In this document: one piece after another, positions 41,204 through 53,569 of the stretch | Layout of the letters: each line of letters opens with the position of its first letter | Position numbering within the stretch: position 1 is the first letter of the stretch | Source: Clostridium sp. OF09-36 | Lineage (GTDB): Bacteria > Bacillota > Clostridia > Lachnospirales > Lachnospiraceae | Direction: 5' to 3' | Assembly (NCBI RefSeq): GCF_003481985.1 | Contig: NZ_QUMD01000014.1 | Coordinates: forward strand, 19,811-83,810 | Length of the DNA: 64,000 bases | Program-made: the position numbers and the translations under genes | The notes under the pieces: generated by a model | The model's database searches: none | The model's input: only the letters and a program-made list of their open reading frames with translations | Told to the model about the DNA's origin: nothing

Positions 41204-44200
41204 TTATCGCACCTCCTCATGCTGTTTTGGTTTCTTGTCTGTACTACGGGGTTGCACCGGGCGTTTTAGGTTATCCAGCACCGAAGGCCGTGTGCTTTTG
41301 GCAACAACAGACTCGGTGTGTGCCTGCCCCTTTCCGTCGATGTTGAGCAGGGTATCCAACTCCACCAGACGGGCGTTTTTGCTTCTCAGTTCTTCTTCAT
41401 AAAGGAACGGCTTTCCTACTTCCTCCTTGGCTGCGGCCTGCTGCTGGTAAAGGTTCTCCAGCTGATTTTTGACCGCTTCCAAACGCTGGGGCATCTGCGC
41501 CAGTGCGTTGTCGATACGGGTAAGATTTCCGCGCGGGTCTGTACCCAGGGTCGCCCGATGGGTCATTTGTCCTTTCAGCAGGAGCGTATATTCCTGTTTC
41601 CACGCTTCAAATTCCACCAACATAGTGAATCCACGGTAACTGCCAATCTGCACCGAATCGGAGGTTTTGACCTCCTTGCAGGCATCCAAAAGGGCTGCAC
41701 CGGCGTTCTCCTTATCGGTCAGCAGGTCTCCACGAATCTCCATACCAGCAAAACCGTCCTCCGGGTGCGGGTGAGCTGTCAAAACCCCCAGATCGGATTC
41801 AAAGCCCTTGATAAAACCTTTGTGCTTTTCAATCTCCTCCGGGAAGTATTTGAGCAGCTGGTCCTCCAGACGATATTGCTTGCTCTGGTGGTCGGCTTTC
41901 ATCAGCTTCAGGCGGGATACCTCCACATCCAAATCCATACGCTCTTTGATACGGGGGTCTCCGGCACACAGAGCCTTGATCTCGGCAAAGGAAAGTGCTG
42001 TTTCGTCCACATCATCGCAGCTTCTCACAGGCGATTTCGAGGTCATAATCTGGCTGATGAATTTCTGCTTGTTTTCCACCGTCTGCCAGAGGTAGGCATC
42101 AAAAGTTCCCTCCGTGACATAGCGGTACACATGAACAAGGGGATTCTGATTGCCCTGGCGCTCGATACGGCCCTTACGCTGGGCAAGGTCTCCCGGTCTC
42201 CACGGACAATCCAGGTCATGAAGTGCCACCAGACGGTCCTGCACATTGGTGCCTGCGCCCATCTTGGCGGTGCTGCCCAAAAGGACACGAACCTGACCGG
42301 TACGGACTTTAGAGAACAGCTCCTTTTTCCGCACTTCGGTATTGGCTTCATGGATAAAAGCGATCTGGTCGGCAGGCATCCCCTGGGCAATGAGTTTCTG
42401 ACGAATATCGTCATATACCGTAAAGGTCGGTTCCTGTTCCGGCAGAGGCACAGCGCCTTCCAATGCGTGAAGCAGTGGATTATCCAGCGTTTTCGCCGCC
42501 TTGCTTGCAGGAGCTTTGGCCTGTGGTGTAGAAATGTCGCAGAACACCAGCTGGGTCAGCTTGTCAGCTTTGCCGTCCCGCCAGATCTGCATGATGTTGT
42601 CCACACACTGATTGACCTTTGTGCCAGGTTCGTCCGGCAGCATCTGGTTGACGATCCTCTGGTCAAGCCCCAACTTACGGCCATCCGAGGTAATCTTGAG
42701 CATGTTATCCTGGGACGGGTCAACAGTTCCGCTGTGTACCAGCGACGCACGCTCCGAAAGAGCTTTGACCATTTCTTGCTGATGTTCGGTGGGCTGCGCC
42801 ACGATGTTGTGGTATTCCACCTCCGGGGTGGGCAGGTTCAGTTGGTCGGCGGTCTTAATGTCCGCCACTTCTTTGAACAGGTTCATCAGCTCCGGCAGAT
42901 TAAAGAACTTGCTGAATCTCGTTCTTGCCCGGTAGCCGGTGCCTTCCGGTGCCAGCTCCAATGCTGTGACGGTCTCTCCAAATCGGGAAGCCCAGCAGTC
43001 GAAGTGGGTCATGTTCAGTTCTTGCAGGCGTTCATACTGGAGGTAACGCTGCATGGTGTAAAGCTCGGTCATGGAGTTGCTGACCGGGGTGCCGGTGGCA
43101 AAGATCACGCCACGGTTTCCGGTGATCTCATCCATATAGCGGCACTTGGCAAACATATCGGAGGATTTCTGCGCGTCCGATGTGGAAAGACCAGCCACAT
43201 TCCGCATTTTTGTGTATAGAAACAGGTTTTTATAGTTGTGGGCCTCGTCCACAAACAAACGGTCCACACCCAGCTGCTCGAAGGTTACCACATCGTCTTT
43301 TCGCCCTTCGGCTTGCAGCTTTTCCAGTCTGGCTTCCAGAGACTTTCTGGTACGCTCCAGCTGCTTGACGGTAAAACGCTCGCCGCCGCTGGCCTGTACC
43401 TCTGCAATCCCCTCGGTGATCTCGTCGATCTGCTCATAGAGAAGCCGTTCCTGACGCTCCCGGCTGATGGGGATACGCTCAAACTGACTGTGTCCCATGA
43501 TAATGGCATCATAATCACCCGTCGCAATACGAGCGCAGAACTTTTTGCGGTTATGGGTCTCAAAGTCCTTTTTTGTGGTGACTAAGATATTGGCGGAGGG
43601 ATAGAGACGCAGAAACTCCGACGCCCACTGCTCGGTCAGATGGTTTGGAACCACAAAGAGAGATTTCTGGCACAGTCCCAGGCGTTTGGCTTCCATCGAA
43701 GCAGCTACCATTTCAAAAGTTTTGCCTGCGCCTACTTCATGTGCCAACAGGGTATTTCCTCCATACAGCACATGGGCGATGGCGCTTTTCTGGTGTTCCC
43801 GCAGGGTAATGGCCGGGTTCATGCCCCCAAAAGTGATATGGCTACCATCATACTCGCGGGGACGGGTAGAGTTCATTTCCTCGTTGTACTGGCGCACCAA
43901 AGTCTGGCGGCGCTCCGGGTCTCTCCAGATCCAGTCCCTAAAGGCTTCCCGGATAGCCTGCTGTTTTTGGGCAGCCAAAGTGGTCTCCTTGGCGTTCAGC
44001 ACGCGGCGCTCTTTTCCGTCTGCGTCCTCTATGGTGTCATAGATACGGACATCTCGCAGGTTCAGGCTGTCCTCCAAAATCTTATAGGCATTGGCACGAC
44101 TGGTCCCATAGGTGGTATAAGCTGCCACATCGTTGTAGGATACGGAAGATTTCCCCTTGATCTGCCATTCAGCGGTAAAGGACGAATAGTTGACCCCAAT

Positions 44201-47200
44201 ACTGCGCTGGAGATAAAACGGGGTATTAAAGGTCTCATACATAAACTGCTGGATATATTCCTTGTCAATCCAGGTAGCGCCCAGACGCACCTCGATCTCC
44301 GACGCATCCAGGTCTTTGGGCTGGGCGGCGGTAAGAGCTTCCACATTGACTGCATAAACCGGGTCCTGCTGTGCGGCCCGTTGCGCCTGACGCAGTTTGC
44401 GGCGTACATTGCCGGAGAGGTATTCATCAGCAGTCACATAATGGGGTGTGCCATCTTTCTCCAGCTGTCCCGGTACACGGAAGATTACGCCTTGCAGCTC
44501 TCCGGCCAGTTCTTCTTTTGTTTTTCCGGTAAGCTGGCTCATATAGTCCATATCCACGCAGGCTTTTTCCGAGATGGACACCGCCAGTGCTTCACTTGCC
44601 GTATCCACCACAGCCACCGCCTGATGGGGCTTGATGGTCCGCTTGGTGAACATATCTGCCTTGCGTTCCAGCTTTCCGTTCTCGTCGATGACTTCCAGCG
44701 CACAGAGCAGATAGTAGCTGGAATCATCGGCAAAGGCCAGCCGGTTCGCCCGGTCATTGATAAGACCATATTTTGCGGAAAAGCTGTCATAGAGCCGGTT
44801 CAGTTCAGCCTGTTTATCCTGGATGGCGCTGTCCGGTGTGGCGGCGTCCATTTGGAGATCAATGAGCTGCTGGACACATTCCCGCAGGCCCACCAGCCTT
44901 TCACGCGGGCCTCGGCGGTGGAGTTCAGGTCTGGGCGCACCATGCGGCTGTTTTCACGGAAATACACAGTGCCGTCCACAACGGTGTAGGAGTAATTTTT
45001 CACATTGGGGTCGGCGGGAATGGAGGTGTCGATGGCTTCGCCCTCACCCAGCTCCGGCAGCTCGGCTTCCTGGTAGGTGCCGCGAATGTACTTCACGGCA
45101 TCATGCAGCTGATCGGCAAGCTCCAGCCCCTCAATGGGATTCACGGTGTAGTCCATGCCATGGGCGGTGCTTTCCGGCTCCTGTCGGCCCAGCACCATTT
45201 CCGGGTGGTCCAGGAAATAGCGGTTGATGGCAAAACCGTCCTCCGTCTGTCCGGTCTGGGTCCATTCCGGCACGATGTCCAGCGGGCGGTCCCGCTTTTG
45301 GAGGAAGATGATGTCCGATACCACCTCGGCACCGGCATTCTTTTTGAACGCGTCATTCGGCAGACGGATAGCTCCCAGCAGCTCAGCACGCTGGGCAAGA
45401 TAGCGGCGCACGGTGGAATCCTTGGCGTCCATAGTATAGCGGGAGGTTACAAAAGCCACCACGCCGCCGGGACGCACCTGGTCCAGTGCTTTGGCAAAAA
45501 AGTAGTTGTGAATACTGAAACTCAGCTTGTTGTAGGCTTTGTCATTGACCTGATACTGACCGAAAGGTACATTGCCGATGGCAAGGTCAAAGAAGTCACG
45601 CCTATCGGTGGTCTCAAAGCCGCCTACTGTGATGTCCGCCTTGGGATAGAGCTGCTTTGCGATGCGCCCGGAAACAGGGTCCAGCTCCACGCCGTACAGA
45701 CGGCTGTTTCGCATTTTCTCCGGCAGCATACCAAAGAAATTGCCCACACCCATAGACGGCTCCAGAATATTTCCGGCCTCAAACCCCATACGGCCCACCG
45801 CTTCATAGATGGCCTGAATGACCGTAGGGCTGGTGTAATGGGCGTTGAGGGTAGAGCTTCTGGCGGCGGCATATTCCTCCGGGGTCAGCAGTTCTTTTAG
45901 CTGGGCATACTCTAAAGCCCATGCCGGTTTCTCCGGGTCAAACGCATCAGAGAGACCGCCCCAGCCCACATATCGAGAAAGAACCTCCTGCTGTTCGGGG
46001 CTTGCCTGCTGTCCGGCAGCTTCCAGCTCTTTCAGCAAGCGAATGGCATTGATATTTGCCTGGAACTTGGCTTTCGGACCGCCTTCACCCAAATGCTCAT
46101 CGGTAATGCGGAAGTTTTTTGCATTGCGGCGCAGGTTAGCCTTGTATTCCTCATAGGAGGCTTCCTCGGCAGCTTTGGCATTGGGGAAGGTCTGCCACTG
46201 GCCATTGACCTGAATGGAAACCGGGTGTTCGTCCAGCACTTCCTCAAAGGTTTTCTCCGGCTCTGTCACAGGGGCTGGTGGCTCCGGCTCCTCGATATGC
46301 AGTCGTTCCACCACCACATCATAAGGCAGATTGTTCTTATCGCCCGGATAGACGACCATGGTCTCGGAATGGAAGGTCGGGGATTCGGTAGCCGGTTGGG
46401 GCTGTTCCTTTCCAAAGCCGTCCTGCTGACGGGCATACATCCCGCGCAGCAAAGGCGCAACCTCATCCCAGCGGAAATACAGCACAGCCAGACGCTTTTC
46501 CTCTGCGTCCAGGACTTCCAGCTCCATGCCCTGTGCCGTGGTACGGTAATCGGCAATATCGCCGGTCTCCAGATTCAGGGTCTCAATCTCATGAGGGTAG
46601 GCTCTGCTCAGCCAGTAGGCGATCTCACTGTTGCTCCTGCCAGATTGCAGTAGCGTGGAAAGCTGCTGTTTATCCGCTTCATCCATCAGTCCATGGGCCA
46701 ATACATCCCGCAGGTCTTGATCTGCCTTGTCCGGGTCAATGGGAAGAAACTCGGTATAGTAAGCATTGCGGCGGTCTGCCCGAAGCAGCTGCTCGAACTG
46801 TTCTTTGCGCTCTGCCCGATAGATGGGATATACCATGCCGGTAGGCAGAAGCTGCACGGTGTCATCCCGTAGCTCGGTGATCTGATAGGCGTCATCCTCG
46901 ATATACACGGTATCGCCCACGGCATAAACCGGGGCGGCTGGGTCATAGGAGGTTCTTTGCAAAATTGGGCGACGAACTGCGTCATATCCTCATCGGAAAT
47001 GGAAACTTCGGAAGTCTGCTCTATCTCGGCATCTGCGATCTGCTCGGCATCTGACATCACCTGTTGGATAAACGGGGCATTGTCCAGTTTTTCCGGGTCT
47101 GCCACCTGTCCGTTGACGATCCCTCTTTCTTCCAGAGCTTCCCGGATGGCGATAGGGTCGATATTGTCAAAACGATCCTGTTCTTCTTCGGTATAGAATC

Positions 47201-49984
47201 GGTCCTCCTGAATCAGCTGGGCAAGCCTGCGCTGTACCTTCGGCCAGGGCAGCTGTGTTTCCTCCGGGCTTCCGGCACGGACAACGAACGGGCTGTTGCT
47301 GCCACCGTATTCCTGAGCCAGCCATGCAGCGGTATCCTTCTCTCTTGCATGGTCTTTCATATAGCGGACGACAGCGTGTTTACTCTCGATATTGCCGTTC
47401 CAAACACAGAGAGCTCTGTCAATATCCTCCTGAGAAAGAGGACGCAGAAGCTCATGGAGCTTTGGATAGGTTTCGTCGATCACTTCCCGGTGCAGGCGCT
47501 GGCGGAACTCCGGCACATCCGAATAAAGGCGGATCAGCTCCATATCCTTAGAGCCAAGAACCGCACGGCGCACAGCGGCATTGCCCTCGATGACAGCATT
47601 TTCACGGTCGGAATGACCGCAGGCATTTCGATATGCCACATCCTCAGATATGGCGGCAGTCACCACAGGCTTATACTGCTCAAACTGCTCCCGAAGGTAG
47701 GCTTTGGCGTTTCTTCTTCCATCTCCGGCTGCTGGGCTTGAATGGCATCTTCTTCTGCCAGATCCTTTTCAGCCTGGATTTTGTCATACTGCGCCTGTTC
47801 CTGTTCGGTAAGATAGCGGTCTTTCTGGACAAGTGAGGTAATGCGCTTGGCAACCTTTTCCCAGTTCAAGTGAACATCCGGGCAGTCCTGCTTTTTATAG
47901 TGCAGTCCTTTCCCATCGTGATCTTCGCCGCTGTGTGTTGCGCCGGACAGGGCATGAGAGCGTCCGCCAATGCCATACTCGTCTTTGAGGAATCTCACTT
48001 TCTCCTTATCCGTATGGTTTGCCATGAAGAACGCATAGATACGGCCTTTTCCTCCGGCGAAACTGCTGCCGCCGGTCATAGCGGCGTCGATCTCATCCTC
48101 GGTAATGAAGTGCTGAACGGTTGGCACTTGGGAAAGGTCTGAAGAAAAGGTCCTGCGCGGCAGGTCAAGGTCCTTCAAGTTCTCCCAGATCTCCCTTGGT
48201 CTGTGATAGTGAAAACGCAACAGGTCACGGTCCTGCTGATAGGCAGTCCAGAAGGCGGCGTATTCTTCCTTGAGGGTCTGGCGGAAAGCCGGGTCACTCA
48301 GCTGCTCCGTCAGGCGGCGAGTCTCCTCCGGGAAACCATTGCCTTTGATCTCTGACAGGCAGGACAAATATCCGGCTTCTCTGGCACCCTCACTGAGATC
48401 GTGATACAGATACCAGAGCTTTTCTGCAAGGAGGGAGCGTTCATAGCCTGCCGCTTCTGCAAGCTCCACATTGGAGGCAAACTGACCACTTTCCAAAAGC
48501 TCCCCGATACGCTCTGCGGCGCTCTCCCAGGAAATGACCTGGGCAGACCTGTCATAACGGACAGACTTCCCACAGGAAAGATGGATACCATCCTCGGCAT
48601 ACCATGCGCTCACACTGCCAAGGCCATTGCCGCCGTGGTACAGCGTTTTCAGTATCTCGGTAATCTCAGCGGTGGTTTTCTGCTTTTCAAAGGCTGCAAC
48701 CACACGCTCCCTTTGACGGTCTGTGTTGCCGCCCAAACGCAGCACATGGTCGATGTCATTTTGGGCAAAAGAAAAAGCAGAGGATGTATGCGCTACATTC
48801 TCTGCTTCATCTATGGATTGGATCTGTTCCGCTTCGGAGAGGAACAGGTTTAGGGTCAGCTGTTGATAAGCTCCGCCATCAAGATTTCCTCGGCCTGAGC
48901 CTTGCAGGTGTTCATCAGCCCCACCCACTTCATGGGATCGCTGGCTTTCAGTTCCTCGGTGGCTCCCGCTTCCTTCGCCAGCTGGGGCATCATCTGCTCC
49001 AGTCTGCTCTGGGCGGTCTCGTCGATCTCGATGAGGTGCGGGTACAGCTTCTCGCTCAGCAACATCTGGTTGTAGAGGATGGGACGATGTTCCTTCAGGT
49101 AGGTTTTCCTCATCCTGCCGTACTTGCCCAGGGGTTTCGACCGCTGCTGGCTCAGCTTCAGGTCGGGAATCAGATAGTCTCCGTTCTGGATATAGGTCAT
49201 GGGATTGTTCATCTTGCTTGCTCCTTTCTTGGTTGGCTTCGCGCTCTGCATTTCGGACGGTAACGCCAATCTGCCGCAGCACCTGCTGGTTGATCTGGCT
49301 GACCGCTGTTCCCAGCGCCCCGATGGTGGACGGGGTATTGAAATCAAAGATTGCCATGAAATCTTCGTGGTCGAAGTAGCGTTCCGGCTCCAGTCCGCAG
49401 CGGGACATCAAAGCGTAAGTGATGCTGACGGTGGCTGCTGCCTTGAACTGTACTCCGATGTTAAACTCATCATATTCCTCCAAAAAGGAACCGTCAACGA
49501 TATAGAAGAAGTCCTGCTGATGCTCCGTCCAGTATTCCTCAGCCAGTTTTCCGGCTACCTCGGTGAGCTGTCCGGCAAGGTCATCACCGGAAACATCATA
49601 GGTGCGCTCTAGCATGGCCTGCACCGAATCCAAATGGCGCTCCTCCAGCTGCCACAGCCAGGGAGTGCGGGAATGTTCACGGGTTCCGGTGTCGGAAATG
49701 TCAAAGACATAACGCAGGCGGGGTCTGTCCCCGGAATCGTCCACCAGAGCGATTCCCTTGGAGCCGCGCCTTACATACCGGCCCATCTTTTCATTCCACA
49801 AATCGTACTCCGCACAGGCGATGGCGTCCGGACGCTGGGCGTAGATCATCAACTGCTCATGGAACGGGTACTTGTAAAGGCGGGAAGCAGTGGTGAGAAA
49901 CCCTGCCCATTCCTGCCAGCTCCCCGTGAGCTGCGTTGCCACCTTCTCCGCCATCTGTGCATATAGTTCAGCTTTGGTTGGCAT
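41204..49984 (-). pseudogene. Giant methylase/SNF2-helicase protein, three frameshifts
   Basis: Four overlapping frames join into one protein of about 2,927 residues, the large conserved gene of Tn1549-type ICEs. Order: an ArdC-like N-terminal part (to about 250); a Gly/Arg/Glu/Pro-rich part that overlaps tnpV (258-376); an undefined middle; an N6-methylase region with EPSMGVGNFFG near 1413 and IGNVPFG near 1473; an SNF2-type helicase with Walker A HEVGAGKT near 2080, FVDEAHN near 2245 and STAKMGAGTN near 2575. Breaks: near 47703-47705 (ttt), 46961-46964 (aaaa) and 44896 (agcc); each is cured by one added base. Start MPTKAELY at 49984 follows AGGAGG. It may protect or process transferred DNA. 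Confidence 0.88.
48856..49212 (-). CDS. tnpV: TnpV-family protein, nested in the helicase gene in another frame
   Basis: This 118-residue protein matches the transposon-encoded TnpV family: YIQNGDYLIPDLKLS, then KPLGKYGRMRKTYLKEHRP, then LEQMMPQLAKEAGATEELKA and DPMKWVGLMNTCKAQAEEI. The ATG at 49212 has AAGGAGCAAG just upstream. The same DNA is also read, in a different frame, as part of the giant helicase protein. The TnpV frame has the conserved, structured sequence while the helicase frame is low-complexity, so TnpV is likely the older reading. Its function is unknown in general; it is named after a Tn4451 gene. Confidence 0.8.
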   Translation of the reverse strand: MNNPMTYIQNGDYLIPDLKLSQQRSKPLGKYGRMRKTYLKEHRPILYNQMLLSEKLYPHLIEIDETAQSRLEQMMPQLAKEAGATEELKASDPMKWVGLMNTCKAQAEEILMAELINS

Positions 49985-50061
49985 AGTGTTCTGTCCTCCT
50001 TTCAGTTTTGGGGTAAAAGGTGGGGTAGCATATTGCCACCCCATCCCTGCAATTATGGTGT

Positions 50062-50277
50062 TTACTGGTCAAAATCCGGGTACAATTCCAATTCCGCAAA
50101 TTCATCATCCGTCATGGTTTGGAGCTTGCAAAGGGCGCTGTCGGTCAGCTCCCTCAGTTCCGTTTCCTCTGGCGAAAGCTCGCCGCGCATCTCACGCAGG
50201 CTGTCGATCAGTCCGGTGCGGCTGCCGGTATTGTAAATGCACATCAGGTTCATTTCCTCAAAAGTAAAGTTTCCCAT
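50062..50277 (-). CDS. Transposon-transfer assisting (TTRAP-like) protein
   Basis: This 71-residue acidic protein matches the small transposon-transfer assisting family: MGNFTFEEMNLMCIYNTGSR, then TGLIDSLREMRGEL and a tail ELELYPDF. ATG 50277 overlaps the stop region of the large upstream gene (50279) and is followed by the helicase gene. The function is not known beyond association with element transfer. The longer frame from 50298 lies within the upstream gene and was rejected. Confidence 0.8.
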   Translation of the reverse strand: MGNFTFEEMNLMCIYNTGSRTGLIDSLREMRGELSPEETELRELTDSALCKLQTMTDDEFAELELYPDFDQ

Positions 50278-50278
50278 A

Positions 50279-53200
50279 TCAAATCTCCCTTTCCGCACTC
50301 TTTTTTGGCGCTATCTTTTTGTGTTCTGCCTTGGGCTGGCTTTTCAGCTGCTCCATGACGGACTTTTTCTTTTCCCGTTCCTCCCGATGGGCAGCGGCAG
50401 CCAGATCTATGAGGGAAATGGACTGACCGCTGCGGGCCTGCTGTTCCAGCTCTGCCACGGTCGGCTCTTTTGGGCCATTGTTGATGATACCGTCGATCAT
50501 GCCGTAATCGTCCTCCAGCATCATTTCCGCATTTTTCAGCGGATTTTCCGGCAGGAATCCAGGGATCTGGGTAAAACCAACACTGTCACAGTAATGACAG
50601 GATACCTTACCATCCTGCTTGATCGCAACGATGTCACTGACACTCATAGAAGGACTGTGAAAATCCGCTGGTTTTTGCAGATTAAACTGCTCATATAGTT
50701 TTTCCAGCTGCTCCGGTACCGTGCCAGACTCCCTCAGCGGAGCAGTGTAAATGAGATCATAATTGCTACGGTCTATGGAAATGTCATGGGACTTTAGCCA
50801 GTCCAGATTCATAAAGCGCACATTCTGCGGATCGTCACGGCTCACCTGATAGATGGCAAAGCAATCTCTGTTCTGAGCAAGAAATGCCTGTTCCCGTTCC
50901 TGCTGATGTTCCTGGCGCTCCATGACCTTTTCGTGGAACTGAGGGCTTTTCTCCCATTCCTCACGGTCCACACCGAAAATGCCGCCATGATCCATGATTT
51001 CCTGCGAGTCAAATACCATACTTTCCGTATTGTCCTCATGCAGCACATAGACAGTCAAACCGGCGGCATCCAGTTCCAGCGCCCGTTCTCTGGTAACAGG
51101 GAGCATCCCATCATAGGAGTATCCATATTCCTGCATATCCGGTGTAGAGACCTGCTCATCCGGCATGGGGTATTCATCCAGTGCCTGCTCCTGTGCTTCC
51201 GGCAGCTGGGAAGAAGCAGTCATCTGACTGGCCTCTGCCTGCATCTGCTGGTAGGCAGCTTCCTGCAAGGTCTCAATCATGGACAACGGTGCGTATTTTA
51301 CCGAGTCTCTGCCCAAATCGTTGTCATCACAAATCTGGAGAACTGCCTTCATGCGGGAAATCTCCGGCATATCCAGCTGACCACCATCCAGCTCTTTCAT
51401 GGACGCGGCATCGTAAAGGGTATAGTCCCAGCCGCTGTCACAGGACTGGATATGAAGATAGGTGGCATCGTCAATCAGAAACAAAGCCTCCTGCTGGTTG
51501 GCGTCCGCCCCCAGCACTTCCATTTCTGGCATTGCCGCAGCCAGTTCCTTTACCGCTTTTTGCACCAGAGGATTATCACGGTAATAGTCGATTGCCTGGA
51601 TGGTGTCCAGGTCAATGGTATGGCCGGTCAAAATCGGAAAAGGTCCTTCATAATCGCTTCCGTCTTTCAGCTCAAAACCAATGCCCTTGATCCCGTTCAT
51701 TCGTTCTGCCGGAATCTCCTGATAAATGCGGATTGCTTCCTCCAAAGACAGGTTATCGTGGTATTCTCCGAGGTTTGGAAATTCCATGCACTCTGCTACA
51801 TAGTAGGTCAGATCGCCGGTCTGCTGTCTATCAGATACCTTAGCGGCATCTTCTGGCTGCTCTATCGGGGCGGGTTCCGGCTCTACCTTTGCATGAGGGT
51901 CGATTCCGCGCTCTTTGCAGATTTCCTTATAGTGGCGCTCAATGTCGGAGATCAAAGTGCCGGAGGTTTTGTTGATGGTCTCCAAACTGGCTCTCAGCTC
52001 TTTCAGCTCTTTGCCCTGGCTCCAGCTTGCAATATAGCCGAAGCTGTTTTCTCCGGTCTCGATGCCAAAATACTTGCAGACCGCATAGGAGATGCTTTCA
52101 GCCTCCACTTCCTCCGTGTGGCGGTTTTTGATTGCCCGTTTTTCTGCGGTTGGATCTTCCTCAACTGCAAGACGCCATTCAAACTGATTTTCGTCCACAT
52201 AACGCCAATCCATATCAGAAGCAAACTGTTCGGCTTCTTTTTCTGTGGCAAAATCCAACTTGAAATCATGTTTGGTTCCACCTTCACTCTCCTGCACAAC
52301 CTTCCATGACGGTAGCATTTCATATTTTTTAGGGTCATGGAGCTTGCTGTGGGCAATCTCGTGTACTGTGGCTGAAACCGTCTGAACCTCACTCATGCCC
52401 TGACGAATGGCAATTTTCTGATGATCAGCAGAAAAATAGCCGTCCGTATCAGCGGCCATTGCTTCAAAAGTAATCGGCACCGGTGCGCTGCGGCGCAGGG
52501 CCTCCATGAATGCCTCATAATTTGGCACATTGCCGGAAAGGGAGGAAGCAAGCTCCGGCAAAGGTTTCCCGTCGGTCTGACTCACATCAAAGACCTTGAC
52601 AGGGCGAAACATGGGAATCTCGATTTCTTTTTCCTCTGTGACGATCTTTCCGTCTTTATCCAGAATCGGAGCCTTGGTATCTGGGTCCAGCTTCTGCTCC
52701 TCGATTTTCTTCTTATACGGTGTGGGAGCGATGATGGTAATGCCATGCTCGCCCTTTTTTACATGACGCTCAAACTGGTCTTTCCACTTATTGTATCCGG
52801 CTACCAATGTGGCGTCCGGCTTCTGCATATAGATGAGCATGGTGTTGTTTACCGAATAGCGGTGGAAGCGGGACATGACGGACAGATAGCGCATATACTT
52901 TTCACTCTCAAACAGTTCTTTGATGCCCTGCTCGATGCCATCTGTGATTTCCCTTAGCCGTTCTCGGTTGGTGGGTTTGTTCTCAGCCATGATTTTCAAT
53001 CTCCTTTCCAAGTGTGTGATTTCTGCTGTGTGTTCTGCAATCCATGCCTTTTGTTCTTCTTCACTTTCATAAAGAAAAAGGTCCAACAGGTACTCTACAT
53101 AGGTTTTCTTCTGGATTGCTTCCACAAAACGGGGGTGCGGTTCTTCCTCCGGTGTCCGGGGAGAATTGTCGGCCTCCCATTTTTTCAGCAGATAGTAGTA

Positions 53201-53563
53201 ATCGGACAGTACGCGGTAACAGCGCTGTCGATCCTCACGAAACTTCTGTGCCTCGGTTTTTTGCCGGACATATCTCCTACGGGGAGGGGCCTGACTGTCA
53301 TAGATCAGGCCAAAGTCCTGTGCCAATTTCTCTGCCGCTTCTTTTGGGGAGAGGTCAAAGAGCTTTGCGGTAAAGTCGATCACATCCCCATCTTCACCGC
53401 AACCAAAGCAGTGGAACCGCTGGTCTACCTTCATGCTGGGGTTCTTATCATCGTGAAAGGGACAGCAGGCCATACCATTTCGTTTGACCTCGATCCCATA
53501 AAACGCTGCCGCTTCTCTGGTGCTGACCGACTGCTTGACCGCTTCAAATACATTCTCTGCCAT
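50279..53563 (-). CDS. CHC2 primase fused to ArdC-like and YodL/DUF4316-type domains
   Basis: This 1,094-residue protein begins with a CHC2 zinc finger (CCPFHDDKNPSMKV, then FHCFGCGEDGDVID) and a primase-like stretch to about 190. At residue 192 a second unit starts (MAENKPTNRERL) with an ArdC/antirestriction-like domain and a HEIAH metallopeptidase-type motif near 400. Next come acidic repeat-like parts (about 600-850) and C-terminal YodL/DUF4316-like segments (EQLEKLYEQFNL; SVSDIVAIKQDGK). The internal ATG at 52990 has GGAGATTGAAAATC before it, so a separate downstream protein could also be made. The gene may aid strand synthesis and protect incoming DNA. Confidence 0.8.
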   Translation of the reverse strand: MAENVFEAVKQSVSTREAAAFYGIEVKRNGMACCPFHDDKNPSMKVDQRFHCFGCGEDGDVIDFTAKLFDLSPKEAAEKLAQDFGLIYDSQAPPRRRYVRQKTEAQKFREDRQRCYRVLSDYYYLLKKWEADNSPRTPEEEPHPRFVEAIQKKTYVEYLLDLFLYESEEEQKAWIAEHTAEITHLERRLKIMAENKPTNRERLREITDGIEQGIKELFESEKYMRYLSVMSRFHRYSVNNTMLIYMQKPDATLVAGYNKWKDQFERHVKKGEHGITIIAPTPYKKKIEEQKLDPDTKAPILDKDGKIVTEEKEIEIPMFRPVKVFDVSQTDGKPLPELASSLSGNVPNYEAFMEALRRSAPVPITFEAMAADTDGYFSADHQKIAIRQGMSEVQTVSATVHEIAHSKLHDPKKYEMLPSWKVVQESEGGTKHDFKLDFATEKEAEQFASDMDWRYVDENQFEWRLAVEEDPTAEKRAIKNRHTEEVEAESISYAVCKYFGIETGENSFGYIASWSQGKELKELRASLETINKTSGTLISDIERHYKEICKERGIDPHAKVEPEPAPIEQPEDAAKVSDRQQTGDLTYYVAECMEFPNLGEYHDNLSLEEAIRIYQEIPAERMNGIKGIGFELKDGSDYEGPFPILTGHTIDLDTIQAIDYYRDNPLVQKAVKELAAAMPEMEVLGADANQQEALFLIDDATYLHIQSCDSGWDYTLYDAASMKELDGGQLDMPEISRMKAVLQICDDNDLGRDSVKYAPLSMIETLQEAAYQQMQAEASQMTASSQLPEAQEQALDEYPMPDEQVSTPDMQEYGYSYDGMLPVTRERALELDAAGLTVYVLHEDNTESMVFDSQEIMDHGGIFGVDREEWEKSPQFHEKVMERQEHQQEREQAFLAQNRDCFAIYQVSRDDPQNVRFMNLDWLKSHDISIDRSNYDLIYTAPLRESGTVPEQLEKLYEQFNLQKPADFHSPSMSVSDIVAIKQDGKVSCHYCDSVGFTQIPGFLPENPLKNAEMMLEDDYGMIDGIINNGPKEPTVAELEQQARSGQSISLIDLAAAAHREEREKKKSVMEQLKSQPKAEHKKIAPKKSAEREI

Positions 53564-53569
53564 ATGCCT

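Noticed and set aside
41318..43219. Plus-strand frame of about 630 codons opposite the helicase
   Set aside because: Mirror of the helicase coding strand, without a start context.
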